Below are positions 1 to 10,771 of a stretch of 64,000 bases of DNA, piece after piece. The notes beneath the pieces are model-generated. The model was not told the origin of the DNA and did not search any database. It saw only the letters and a program-made list of their open reading frames with translations. Origin of the DNA: Eustoma russellianum (lineage: Eukaryota > Streptophyta > Magnoliopsida > Gentianales > Gentianaceae); contig AP025040.1 in the NCBI GenBank assembly GCA_036186865.1, positions 10,961,358-11,025,357 of the forward strand. The letters are read 5' to 3'. A program made the position numbers and the translations under genes. The first letter of the stretch is position 1, and the number at the start of each line of letters is the position of its first letter.

Positions 1-168
1 TTATAATTGGTCAAACTGAGTAAAATTAGGCCATCACAAGTCAAAAGAAAAGAATAAATAAGCCACACCGTCTAGAAATGGTCTATACTTAGAACACGAA
101 AATCTAATAAAATAAGGAAAAAAATGTATAGCTAAAGTGTAATTGACACCTTGTCTTTTCGTTGTTCC

Positions 169-357
169 GAGTGCGGGTCTTCTAACAACTGGTAAGATTG
201 TTATTTTGTGATTTTAAGATCACGTATTCGAACTGCAGAAACAGCCTCTTACACAATGTGTAGTGTAAGACTGTGTATATCAGATCGCAAAGCTATCCGA
301 CCATTCTCCAGACCATGTGCAAACGTGGGAGACTAATACAACCGGAAACGTTTTTTT
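169..357 (+). mobile_element. tRNA-derived SINE, family I (copy 1)
   Basis: A tRNA-like head (box A-like AACTGGTAAG, then a degenerate box B near 226-240) is followed by a body shared with copies at about 13375, 16559 and 63205. It is flanked by a 15-bp target duplication, TCTTTTCGTTGTTCC at 154-168 and TCTTTTCTTTGTTCC at 358-372, with one mismatch. It resembles the Au/TS-type SINEs of eudicots. The remainder of 1-681 is AT-rich and shows no gene. Confidence 0.75.
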
Positions 358-681
358 TCTTTTCTTTGTTCCATCTTATAAGTATTTCAAAATGGCGATA
401 TCAAATGTTCTAAGACAAATTTAAATTTTGTATATTACTAGACAATACGAGTAAAGTATATATATACAATGAGAAGTTAGGGTTGCATGTATATTTAGAT
501 TCTCATTGTAAATTTTATTACGTTTTCGAAGAATATATAGACAGAATTGATAGGATTTGCTAAGTTATGTAATAAATTTTTGATTTTTCCTTCACCTACG
601 ACCTTTCAGTACTCAACAAGAATAATATTCGGTTTAGTTTCTCTCTTATCTTTTTCTAATTTCGTATTGGCTTTAAATTGA

Positions 682-1842
682 GAGTTAATCGCACCTGGTA
701 TCCATATTTGTACACGAAATTTTAAGTAGAAACCAAACTTTCAATAAACTCACTTAGCATTCATACTTATAGGATAAATAGACACCTGACATCCATGCTG
801 ACGTCATAAAGGTAATTTGCATTTATTTTTTAAAAGTCTATAGAAAAAATAATTCAAAAATAAAAAAACCCTAGCCCACCCCCAGCGCACCACCCCACTC
901 CCACACCCACCAGCGACCTTCCTCCCCATCTTCCTTCATCTTCATCTTCTTCCTCCATCTTCATCTTCATCCTCCCCCACTAATCTACCTTTCTCTTATT
1001 CCCGAATCTGCTTAATTACATGCAGCCGGAAATAAACTGAAAAAAAGGGTTGCAAATTTGTACACAAAAACGATCATCCCCATTAATGGAAGAGAAAATA
1101 AAAGGCAAATAAAATTCCAAAAAAAAGGAAAAATGAATATCATTGATCTTCAGACATGATATCTAACTGGGGCTTCCATACTTCAACCGTCCGTTGTTCC
1201 CGGCGATCCCTCTGGGACGACTTCTTCTCATCCGAACCCTCCGGAGTATCTCGCCGGGAATCTGCTTCTTCCCTGCTGCTATATTTCTTGCTCTTCTTAG
1301 AAGACTTTTTGATTAGTACCTTGTCCGTCTTCTTCTTTTCCGTCAAAGAAGAAGCCAGAATCAAGAAATATATGCTGCCCCTTTTGAGCTCCGACTCCGG
1401 CGAGAGGATCAGAATCTTTCGGGCCATGCACTGAGAGCAAGGTTTACTTAAAACATGATTCAGATTGTTCTTGAGGACCTCCCCTGCTTTAGAATAAATG
1501 GAGGATGAAGATGAAGATGGAGGAAGGTAGATTAGTAGGGGAGGATGGAGATGAAGATGCAAGAAGATGGGGTAGAGAGGTCGCAGGTGGAGATGGGGGT
1601 GGGGTTGGTGGTGTGGTGGGCTAGGGTGGGTGTTGGCTGGGGAGTGGGGTGGGTTTTTTTTTATTTTTGAATTATTTTTTCTATAGACTTTTAAAAAATA
1701 AATGCAAATTGTCTTTATGACGTCAGCATGGATGCCAGATGTATATTTTCTCTATAAGTATGGATGCTAAGTGAGTTTATTGAAAGTTTGTATGCTACTT
1801 AAAATTTCGTTTACAAGTATGGATATCAGGTGCAATTAACCC
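682..1842. mobile_element. Pack-MULE-like element carrying a PADRE gene fragment
   Basis: Two long inverted repeats of about 310 bp (682 to about 993, and about 1525 to 1842) bracket about 530 bp of unrelated sequence. The outer ends read GAGTTAATCGCACC on the left and, reverse-complemented, GGGTTAATTGCACC on the right. The direct repeat TTTAAATTGA lies at 672-681 and 1843-1852 and is exact over 10 bp, as expected for Mutator-like elements (usually 8-11 bp). No transposase is visible, so the element is non-autonomous. The interior holds a host gene fragment, described separately, which makes this a Pack-MULE by structure. Confidence 0.85.
1140..1562 (-). pseudogene. Captured DUF4228/PADRE fragment as a chimeric ORF (140 aa)
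   Basis: The first ~20 residues (MHLHLHPPLLIYLPPS...) are translated from the element's own terminal repeat. From about residue 25 onward the protein reads like the C-terminal part of a DUF4228 (PADRE) protein: a KAGEVLKNN segment, SKPCSQC, ARKILILSPESELKRGSIYF, a basic Lys/Ser-rich linker, and a WKPQLDIMSE tail typical of the family. The N-terminal half of a normal PADRE protein is missing. The frame is open from the terminal-repeat ATG to the stop. Whether it is expressed is unknown. PADRE proteins are plant-specific and often pathogen- or stress-responsive; the fragment need not keep that role. Confidence 0.7.
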
Positions 1843-2274
1843 TTTAAATTGATGAATACATATATAGAACAAGAAATTTCTCCATTTTTGACATTTTATT
1901 AATTATATATCGAAAAAGTTATTGTACAAACGTTACGACCAGATGCGTTTTCGGTGTATTAGGCTTCCGCGTTTACATAAGGTCTGAGGAGGGATCGGAT
2001 CAATTTGCGATGTGGTATAAGCAGCCTTACCATACACTTTGAACAACAGATTATTTCCACAGCTCAAATCCATTATCTTAATATCGCAAAAAGCAACCTT
2101 ATTTGTTTCTCTAAACCCGCCTTCAAAACATTACAATCAGATGATTTAAATCAAAAGATTATTGTAATCAAACGTAAATATAACCATACAATCCTCATTA
2201 TAATACCCAAACTAAACGCACTCATAGTATCATTATGTAGAGAGTATTATTAGAAAATGTCAAAATGAAAAAAA

Positions 2275-2527
2275 ATCCAGAGTATAGTTCAGTTGGTACT
2301 AAGTTTGGATGTTGCTCCAAGAGGTATCGAGTTTGATTCCAGGAATACGCACGTGTTTCACTGCTGTCTAGGTCAAAAGCTCAATTTGCAGTGAACACTT
2401 TGTGTGAACTTTTTGTGTATGATCTCTCTAACCTAAAAGACAGTTAAATTCTTGATTTACATCTTATACGATGCTCTTTGGAGTTAGTGCTTTGGGAGCC
2501 CTCAATCTCAAGATAGGGCCTTTATGT
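2275..2527 (+). mobile_element. tRNA-derived SINE, family II (copy 1)
   Basis: The head contains TAGTTCAGTTGGTACT, a box A-like tRNA motif, and a degenerate box B (GAGTTTGATTCC). The flanks share TCAAAATGRAAAAA at about 2260-2273 and 2528-2541, a likely target duplication. Related copies in the opposite orientation lie at 17956, 19807, 30557 and 50360. It sits about 490 bp upstream of the RSH start codon. 1853-2259 holds nothing recognisable. Confidence 0.65.
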
Positions 2528-3016
2528 TCAAAATGGAAAAAAGAAAACTTAGAAAATATTAGTACAAGGGAGAAAAAGAAGGAAATCAATTCCGACACCC
2601 CTTCTCAAGGGAAAAAAATGATAAAAAAGAAAAGAAAAAGAAATGAATGATGGAAGCAGAAGTAACTTCTGGCGTAGGTCAAAAGAGAAAAACACTCCTC
2701 AAAATATCTCTCATTTTCCCCAACTTCGATTTCAATCCGTTTTCAACTTCCTCCTTACAAAATTAGGTTTTGGGCTCCTCAAAGTTTCAAACTTCCACTT
2801 ATTCTCTTCAATTTGACCTTTTTTTTAATTCCATATCCTTAATTACACCTTCATATCCACTTTCAGATCTGTTTATATTCCCTTCTTTAGATTGTAAATA
2901 CCTCAAAATCCAACTAATTTGGAGTTGTTGTAATTGTCTGATTTCACATAGATACTGGTTGAAGGATTTTTCTACATATATAGGTTAAATTGTTTACCAA
3001 AAAAAGCGCGGGAATC

Positions 3017-5854
3017 ATGACGGTGCCGGCGATTGCTCTCCTTGCGAGTCCGACGACACATCCATGCCAAATTAACTCCCACGCATCTTCTGACTTTGAT
3101 TTGAACGGGGCCCGATCATCTTCATCTCCGCCGACGGCTTCTCCTGTTGTCGGTGGTCTTTCGCGGCTCTTTGCCTCTTCTCCGGCGGCGAAGTACTCTA
3201 GCTCGCCAGAAGAATCTGGATCTACGTTGTGGCATGATAGACCAGGAGAAGAATTTAGTTGCGGCTCGTTTAGAAGCTCGTCTATTAAACGAGGTTATCA
3301 GAGTCCGGTTTCTGTTCTTCAGGGTCCGTTTTCTTGTAGCAGTAGCTGTGGAATAAGCTCTGCTGGTAGAATTGGGGAAAATATTTGCTCAATTAGATCA
3401 GGGAGTGGGGGTTTGTTTAACGGATTTATTCGACATGCTTTAAGATCTTATGTTGATAGTGATTCTACTTGTGTTCATGTAAATGATGACGTGAATTTAG
3501 TTTCTGGGGTCGTGGATGAGCTTACGTTTAGTATGGAGGATAATTCTTTGGAGTTAGATATAGAGCCTCTTCCTAAAGATTTGCTCTTGGATGCACAGAA
3601 CAGACACAAGATCTTTCATGATGATTTTGTCATTAAGGCTTTTTATGAATCTGAGAAAGCTCATAGAGGGCAGGTATGGATCTGTCTCATCAATGTTACT
3701 ATGTTCTTTCTTGCTATTGAAAAGTTCAATGGATGAAATGAAAAAGTAGAATGTCGATCATGTAGGTGCGTGCAAGTGGTGGTCCTTATTTACAGCACTG
3801 CGTGGAAACTGCTGTTCTGCTTGCATTGATTGGGGCCAACTCCACAGTGGTTGCCGCTGGGCTGCTCCATGACACGCTTGACAATTCTTTTGTTACTCAT
3901 GAACATATTTTTCAGATTTTTGGGGGAGGTGTTGCAAATTTGGTTGAAGGGGTATGAACTTTCATATTGCAGGAGGCGAATATTAAGTGCTTAAGAGTCA
4001 GCTAATATGTGCTTTTGCAAAATTTTCTGTCATATTTTGAAGTGTTAATGTAAACTTCTGTTGATGATTGACCTTAGGTAGGTTGTGAATGATATTCTGA
4101 AGTTGTCACTGCTGTTGCTTATGAAAATCTGATGATAGTTTACTGCCTTGTTTGTCATTGTTTACTTGTCAGGGAGATTTGTTAAAAAGAAGGGATGGTT
4201 ATTTATTGTTGATTACTTCTGCATATTTTCGTTGTTCTTAGGTTACTAAACTGAGCCAGCTGAGCAAGCTTGCCCGTGATAACAATACTGCTAGTAGAAA
4301 TGTTGAAGCAGATCAGATGCATACAATGTTCCTTGCCATGTCAGATGCCAGAGCTGTTCTCATAAAATTGGCTGATCGCTTGCATAACATGATGACTTTG
4401 GATGCACTGCCCTTCATTAAGCAGCAGAGGTTTGCGAAAGAAACTTTGGAAATATTTGCTCCTCTGGCTAATCGCTTAGGAATATATACTTGGAAAGTGC
4501 AGCTGGAAAATCTTTGTTTCAAGTACCTCAATCCAGAAGAATACAAAGATATATCAGCAAAGCTTTTGGAGTCCTTTAACGAGGCGATGATTATCAGTGC
4601 TGTTGAGAGGTTAGAAAGAGCTCTCCAGGGGGAGGCCATCACAATTCATGATCTATCTGGGCGGCACAAAAGCTTGTATAGCATTTATTCCAAGATGTTG
4701 AAGTATGTTCCTTTTCCTTTCCTTTGTCCCTTTGCGTTTATTTTCAGCTCTCTTATGTCCAGGATTTCATATATTTATTAATTAAGAAAAGGTGGGGGGA
4801 AAACACAAATTTATGCCTATAGTGGTGATAGATATATATTCACATGCAGGAAGAAGCTAAATATGGATGAAATACATGATATTCATGGGCTAAGGTTGAT
4901 TGTTGACAATGAGGATGATTGTTATAAAGCATTGAGAGTTGTTCACCTATTGTGGCCCGAGGTACCAGGAAGATCCAAGGATTACATAGTTTCTCCAAAG
5001 TTGAACGGGTATGGCTTAGTCTGTGGACGAATGAAGCACTATTATTGAAATTGCTTTTTCCCCTCTCTTCTGATCTCTCCGTCTTTGTACTTTAGGTACC
5101 AATCTCTGCACACGGTAGTTTCAGGTGAGGGAATGTTTCCACTTGAAGTTCAAATACGTACGAAGGAGATGCATTTGCAGGCAGAGTATGGGTTCGCAGC
5201 TCATTGGAGATACAAGGAAGGAACCTGTAAGCACTCTTCCTTTGTCCTCCAGATGGTTGAGTGGGCACGGTGGGTTGTAACCTGGCAGTGTGAGACGATT
5301 AGCCAAGACTGGTCATCTGTTCGGTGTTCAGTCTCCAAGAAGCCTACCTGCACTTTCCCTTCGCATTCAGAAGATTGCTTATACTCTTGCGAACCTTATT
5401 CTGTGCCTGGTGGACCTGTCTTTGTGATCATGATTGAGAATGACAGGGTTAGTTCATATTTTCTCTATCCGTTTACCTATAATTATCGCATTTGGTTAAC
5501 GGGGACTATAGTGACTTAATGGGTATATGTTTTTGTGTGCTGAAGATGTCAGTACAGGAATTTCCAGCGAGCTCAACTATCAAGGATCTGCTTGAAAGAG
5601 CTGGTAGGGAAAGTTGTAGATTGGCTCACTATGGGTTTACTTGGAAGGAAGAGTTGAGGCCTAGGCTGAACCATGCTCCGGTAAGTGATCCAACGTGCAA
5701 GCTGCAGATGGGGGATGTGGTGGAACTGACTCCTTCAATACCAGACAAATCATTGGTAGAGTACAGGGAAGAAATCCAGCGTATGTACGAGATGGGTCAA
5801 ACACTGCCAAGGTCGGCAGGCTCTGGTCATAAAATGGTTGGATCAAGGAGCTGA
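3017..5854 (+). CDS. RSH: Plastid RelA/SpoT homologue, RSH2/RSH3 type (ppGpp synthase/hydrolase)
   Basis: Makes and probably degrades the alarmone (p)ppGpp in chloroplasts. Six exons: 3017-3673, 3766-3951, 4242-4702, 4850-5008, 5096-5447, 5546-5854; all introns are GT-AG and phases match, giving 707 aa, the usual RSH2/3 length. The start is MTVPAIALLASP, the family's typical N-terminus; an in-frame upstream extension has no better ATG. Residues 1 to about 60 are Ser/Thr-rich, consistent with a transit peptide. The HD hydrolase domain shows H254-D255 and ADRLHNM (D326). The synthetase domain shows DIHGLRLIVDN (about 445-455) and GYQSLHT (488-494). A C-terminal TGS-like segment follows (606-707, VQEFPASSTIKDLLERAG). 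There are no frameshifts or missing key motifs. RSH2 and RSH3 cannot be told apart here. Confidence 0.93.
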
Positions 5855-7008
5855 CATCTCGGGTTCTCTGGAGTTCTCTTTTGTTGCATGTTTGAACTTC
5901 AGCTGTTGAATCTTGTATATAATAATCAATCATATTTGTACAGAATGTTGTCTAATTCGAGTGCAATGAATAGTTAGCCAATTGAAGAAGTGGAGGTTGA
6001 CGTTTTCTCTCTTTGAACTACACGCGATAAAGCTTCTTACCTGATGCAGTTTCATAATTTATTCATAGTTTATCATATAGACAGTAAGTTGCACTATGAA
6101 GTTTATGAAATTAGTATTTGAAGTTCCAGATAGCGTTAAAAAAACCATGAAATCTTGGACAAGACTTGATCATATAAATCTCCTTGGACATGTGAAGCTA
6201 GATGTTAGTTACGAAATCATGGTACACTGCAGCAAATGGGCTTAGTTCTGAAGCTATATAGTTCTCTTTTTTTTTTCCTGATCATGCCACACTTCGTGGA
6301 TAGGTGCTTCAAGTGGAGATTGTAATTTTTTTCTGGATCATACCACATTCTTTTCCATACATATTAAAACGATATTGGCAACTGGGAAATTTTCCTTGAA
6401 GAGAGCACTCGCTTCAGCTTACAAGGATACGACAAATTGTGACCTCACGAACATATAAACTTAACTAAACAAAGAATAGAAAGGCCGGTCCGTTACAAAG
6501 ATTATGATATATATATACCATATCAAAGGACTTGATAAAAGTTGATCCATGCATAGACATTAGAACACAGGTTCTTGGTTTGCCATTGAAAAATGAACCA
6601 TGACACATGCCATATGTAGATGTAGTACATGAGTAAAAGATATAACTAAATCAATGTCACTTCGGACAGGGTGGCACTACAAGAATCCATGCATATTTTG
6701 GTCAATCTCATTTCTACCTTAGTCCCGTACACAAGGGGACCCCTCTTGATACCCATCTGACTGATTCTGCCAGCCTTCTTTGTTTCCACAAATACTGAAA
6801 CTGAAAAGAATAGTGGAAAACAAAAAAGAGAACAGTTCTTCAGACATTGAACACTCTACCGATACTTCTTGCAACAAGAACAGAAACCACATAATGAACG
6901 GGGCTTCGACGAGTCTGCGACGGCTGAGTTATAGGAGGAATCATGCCATACAGAAAGACAAAAGGCATGGTAATCTCCACGGAATATCGTCCTCTCAGAG
7001 TCGCCCAA
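5855..7008. other. Spacer between convergent RSH and TAF9 genes
   Basis: AT-rich spacer holding the 3' untranslated regions of two genes that converge on it. No further coding sequence is supported; short frames at 6780-7199 are antisense to the end of TAF9. Confidence 0.6.
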
Positions 7009-8603
7009 TTATTTGGAACGTTTTTGTAAGGGGAAAGACACCCTCTGAGGAGTGGCTTGTAAAGATGCATCTGCCCTTTGCTCTTGGGAAGAAGGTTTTG
7101 AACTTATCTCAGGAGCGGCAGCCTCTTCATCTTCCTCAGTTTCTTCAACTGCCTCCCTATTTCGTTTCCTTGGGATTGCAAGTTGGTAATTTGGGTTGAT
7201 CAAAGTATCCTCGTCCGGAGGCAGAGGAATTCCCATCCCTGCAATCGATTTCGGTAAGGGAATCTTGTTTCTGCTCCTAGCTAATTCCAGCAGAACCTGA
7301 TATACCAAAATCATCTTCACTACAACTGTATTCATTTGGTAGACATTGCCATTCATATATTCCCGGCTCTTTTGGTGAAAGATTTTCATTAAGAGTTTTA
7401 ACATATGCTTTTAGAATTAGAACCTGAAAATGCGGTTTTAACATTTGCTGCACCAAACTTCAGTATACCTCTAGAACCTTATTTGAACAGAAGGTACAAA
7501 AAGATTTGGGAAAGAAAAAAAAACACAAACACACACAGACACAGACAAAAACACAGCTAACATATGAACCATGAGAGATAAAGTTTAGTTCTGATAGGAG
7601 AAAACACCTTGAGAAACTCTTTCTCTAATCAATGAACCAAAACCCTCTTCTGAAAAAGTGTGCTCTTTCTAGGATTTCCGCCCCATTTTGTCAGTCTTGT
7701 ATGCTCTTCATAATAAACTTCAGCAAATTATGTTTAGATCCAAATGTAAGGCAACATTTTAACTGTAAATAACTAATAAATTTAAGAGCAAATCTGGAAA
7801 TTGGTAATATATTAATAATCCGACGGCTCATTGAATGATATCTGTAATTTGATGAACCAAGTTGAACAGAAACTGGGATGAAGTATTCATTTGTAAAAAC
7901 TTATCGGGCTACAAATCTTCTAACCGATTGGTGCCTCATCTTTTATCCGGCTAAACAACATCATGCCACATATACCTTTTTTTTGGGGGTAAGTATCATG
8001 ACACATATATCAATTTGTGATTAACTGAATACAGGTGGCATGCCCCGATCAAATGGAATTGAAACGAGACATTACAAGGAGATCCTTCGCTCTTGTAAAG
8101 CTCATACTCTAATGAATATATGAATATCTAAATACGTAAGTACATCAGATTTACTGAATAGAGACCTCCTGAATCAGATCAAAACCATATTATAGAAGAA
8201 AATGAAGCAATCACTTTCCAAATTATGCATAGTTCTAACAAATTAGCAAGTATTTGCTAAAAAAAATCAGAATCGAATGAGAATAAGAAGATAAAAGATC
8301 AGAGAGTTCAAATTAGCATTTTTATAAAAACGAAAATAGTACCTCCCGTGGAGGAGGTTGGGAGAAGCTGAAATTGATTTTAGATTGAATAGCAAGCTTG
8401 ACATCATCGGAATCAATGACAGACTTGCCGGCGTGCTCCGAGTAGACCTGGGCATCGGATAGCACGTCAGCGGCATATCTATACCATAGCTCGAGGAATT
8501 GGTGCACAACGCGGGGTTCATAATCATCCACACCCATTGATTTTAGAAGACTCTTCACGATCTTTGCATCTCTCGGGATATCCTCTTCTCCACCTTCAGC
8601 CAT
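7009..8603 (-). CDS. TAF9: Transcription initiation factor TFIID subunit 9 (TAF9)
   Basis: Histone-fold subunit shared by TFIID and SAGA-type coactivators; it pairs with TAF6 in the nucleus to support RNA polymerase II initiation. Two exons on the minus strand: 8603-8343 (87 codons, MAEGGEEDIPRDAKIVKSLL to FSQPPPRE) and 7296-7009, joined by a 1.05-kb GT-AG intron in phase 0; the product is 182 aa, close to Arabidopsis TAF9. The histone fold spans about residues 12-80 (KSLLKSMGV, ELWYRYAADVLSDAQ, DDVKLAIQSK). The conserved segment LELARSRNKIPLPKSIAG and LINPNYQLAIP follow, then an acidic stretch and the family C-terminus TPQRVSFPLQKRSK. It is convergent with RSH. No defects seen. Confidence 0.95.
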
Positions 8604-8969
8604 TGATGTTAACCTTCACGTTCAGATTTTATTTGGGTCAAATTCGTTTTCTTGGTCGCCCAATTACTGGACCTTGGTTATGAATTGGCAGTTAATTTTT
8701 CAGAGGTTAAAGATTGATCGGATTTTTAGGGTTTCCAGATAGGGAAGAGACTAAGGTACCGGAAATTGAAGAAAACGACGACGTAGAGCATGCAAAAAAT
8801 ACAAAAAGCATTATAATGAATATAAACAAACGAATTATCACCAATGTGTCCATCTGTACCGTACCATACGATCTCCTACGCATACGCCTACGCCTACGCC
8901 AATGCCATCCTATACGTTTGTTCGGTCTGGTTGGTAAGAGTGTTGATTTGGACACTTTTTATGATTGAT
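8604..8969. other. TAF9 upstream region
   Basis: Likely promoter and 5' leader of TAF9. A short run of near-repeats of CCTACGC/CATACGC lies around 8874-8900. The overlapping frames at 8707-8968 on both strands have no recognisable protein character and are treated as chance. Confidence 0.45.
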
Positions 8970-10170
8970 AATGAGAAGACCCAGCCATGTCATCTTGAGG
9001 ATAAGGTGGTGTCGTAAACATCAAGTCAAGTGATTTGTACATCTCAACATCATATGTTTGAGCAGATCCTATAACGACATCATCCATAAGACTATCTATT
9101 TTGCAATAGAACCTGCGTTGACTAATATTAGTAAGTCATTATGTGTATGAAAAAATATTCAAATAATAATGATACGAACATTTCAGACGTGTCTAATTCA
9201 TCCTCGCCGAACGTATGTACTCTCATGTACAGCTGGCTTGCGGAAATAATCTCCACTCGAAGGCCCCTCAATGCGTGTGTGCCGAAGGCTGGGACTAGGT
9301 AAACTCATACTGTGGCACATAGCTGTCTGTGGTTCTCGCATCACTGCATCAATTGGTGGACAATATAAGAATTCTCCGAAACCCTCATATCGAAGACCAT
9401 CAGTACCAATATGCAGAGGAGTGGTATAATCTGCTGACTGAACAGCATGCAACAAGCGTCCTAGGTGCCCCACCTGCAAAATTTAACATCAGCAACTGGT
9501 CATGTTACATATCTCAAATAACACTTTTTTATATGCTAAAATAACAACAAAAGTATCATGTGACATAAATAAGCCGAATAACTATGAAATTTGACATCGC
9601 CAATGCGCCGAACAAGTCATTGACCAAGCGTGATAAGAGTGCGGAGTCTATACTATAGCATGTATGGTGAGTCATATGCAATGTAGCATATGAAGCGTTT
9701 CCCTTGCACTAGACTATTATAGCGTCTAGTCTATCTCCACAATCCGTCTCTCACGCTGATACAACACGATACTCGTATCAACAGAAACATGCACTCCCTT
9801 TGCAAGGCCAAAATGCCTCATTACCCTGTCAGGTAAATGCAACTCAACTATTTCTCGCAGTATGAATGTCACCCTAGTCCGCCACATCTCTAAGCTCTCT
9901 CGACACATACTAGGCAGTGTCATAATGACCTCGCCGGTGTTAGACATCTCAGATAAAATCATCCTCCACCATGTTGTCCAGCTGATCACGCGTTGCATCA
10001 ACTGCGTGTTTAATGACATATCAAAAATTACGTCAATTGAGTCACCAGGTCGCACGAGGAGTAACAAGAGTAACAATTGTGCCAGGTGGTGTGACAGGAT
10101 GCAGTGTGGGAAACTTTCTCGTATCATATGGATTGCGTCCAATTAATGTGTTAGAAACACACAAGGGTTA
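8970..10170 (-). pseudogene. Plant mobile domain (PMD/MAIN-like) gene remnant
   Basis: An open stretch at 10142-9726 encodes MWRTRVTFILREIVELHLPDRVMRHFGL within 138 aa. The LHLPDRVxRxFG motif is characteristic of the plant mobile domain (PF10536 family) found in MAIN-like proteins and in transposons. A second stretch at about 9475-9198 (beginning VGHLGRLLHAV, ending STYVRRG) and a C-terminal piece near 9110-8970 could be downstream exons, but the N-terminal two thirds of the domain is absent. I read it as a truncated remnant, possibly left by a PMD-bearing Mutator-like element. A short expressed gene with introns remains possible. Confidence 0.45.
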
Positions 10171-10222
10171 TTTCTTGATGACTCATAATGAAAATTGTGT
10201 CAAGCTGTGTTGATCAACCGCC
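10142..10222 (-). repeat. Dispersed retroelement tail repeat (partial copy, family III)
   Basis: In reverse orientation this matches the middle of the repeats at 12690-12960 and 29660-29912 (shared motifs TGAGTCATCA and GTGTTTCTAACACA). 10223-10771 beyond it is AT-rich and shows nothing recognisable. Confidence 0.5.
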
Positions 10223-10771
10223 TTAGAATGAGACGTGTAATTGGAATTGTGGTCATAAAATATCTTCTTTATTTTTTCTCTTCGCATAAGACATAGCAGA
10301 GGATGATTTAAAAAGCTGAGTGTTATCATCGTCTGTTTGATGTGTCGGGCTTATTTATGAGAGCATCCAACGTGTTAGGCTTGTTATTGAACTTCATTCT
10401 CAGTTCCACACATCAGGAGGCATGTTAAAGTATTTAGATATCTTAATCACATATACATCCATCATCTTAAGCTTTTAGGTAAGATGGCTTCATATATATG
10501 AGAAGGAATATAAGCAACTGATGATAAGTATGAGATGTGTGCATGTTCATCATTGATGGATAAGCTATGTGACCCAAATTCCGACTTTATCAAAGATCTG
10601 ACTTGATTTATTTCAATTCGCCACTTCTCTACACTCAAATCAGATTCAAGCCTGGCTTAGAAGGATGCCACCACGTCAGCAGATGATTCAAACAAGTTCA
10701 AAAATCTAATCTTTTTGATTCATAGATCAATGATATTAAGGATCTGAATCATTACAACAATAAAATCATAA

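Noticed and set aside
2284..2345. tRNA gene candidate from box A and box B
   Set aside because: No cloverleaf can be folded through the acceptor and anticodon arms; it is the head of a SINE with target duplications.
5492..5545. Alternative RSH last-exon start at 5492
   Set aside because: The sequence before 5546 is intronic; the CTGAAG acceptor and the family sequence (END-R-MSVQEFP) fix the junction.
7009..7404. Start of TAF9 exon 2 frame at 7404 as an independent gene
   Set aside because: Residues upstream of VLLELARSRN are intronic; the acceptor at 7297-7298 joins it to the histone-fold exon.
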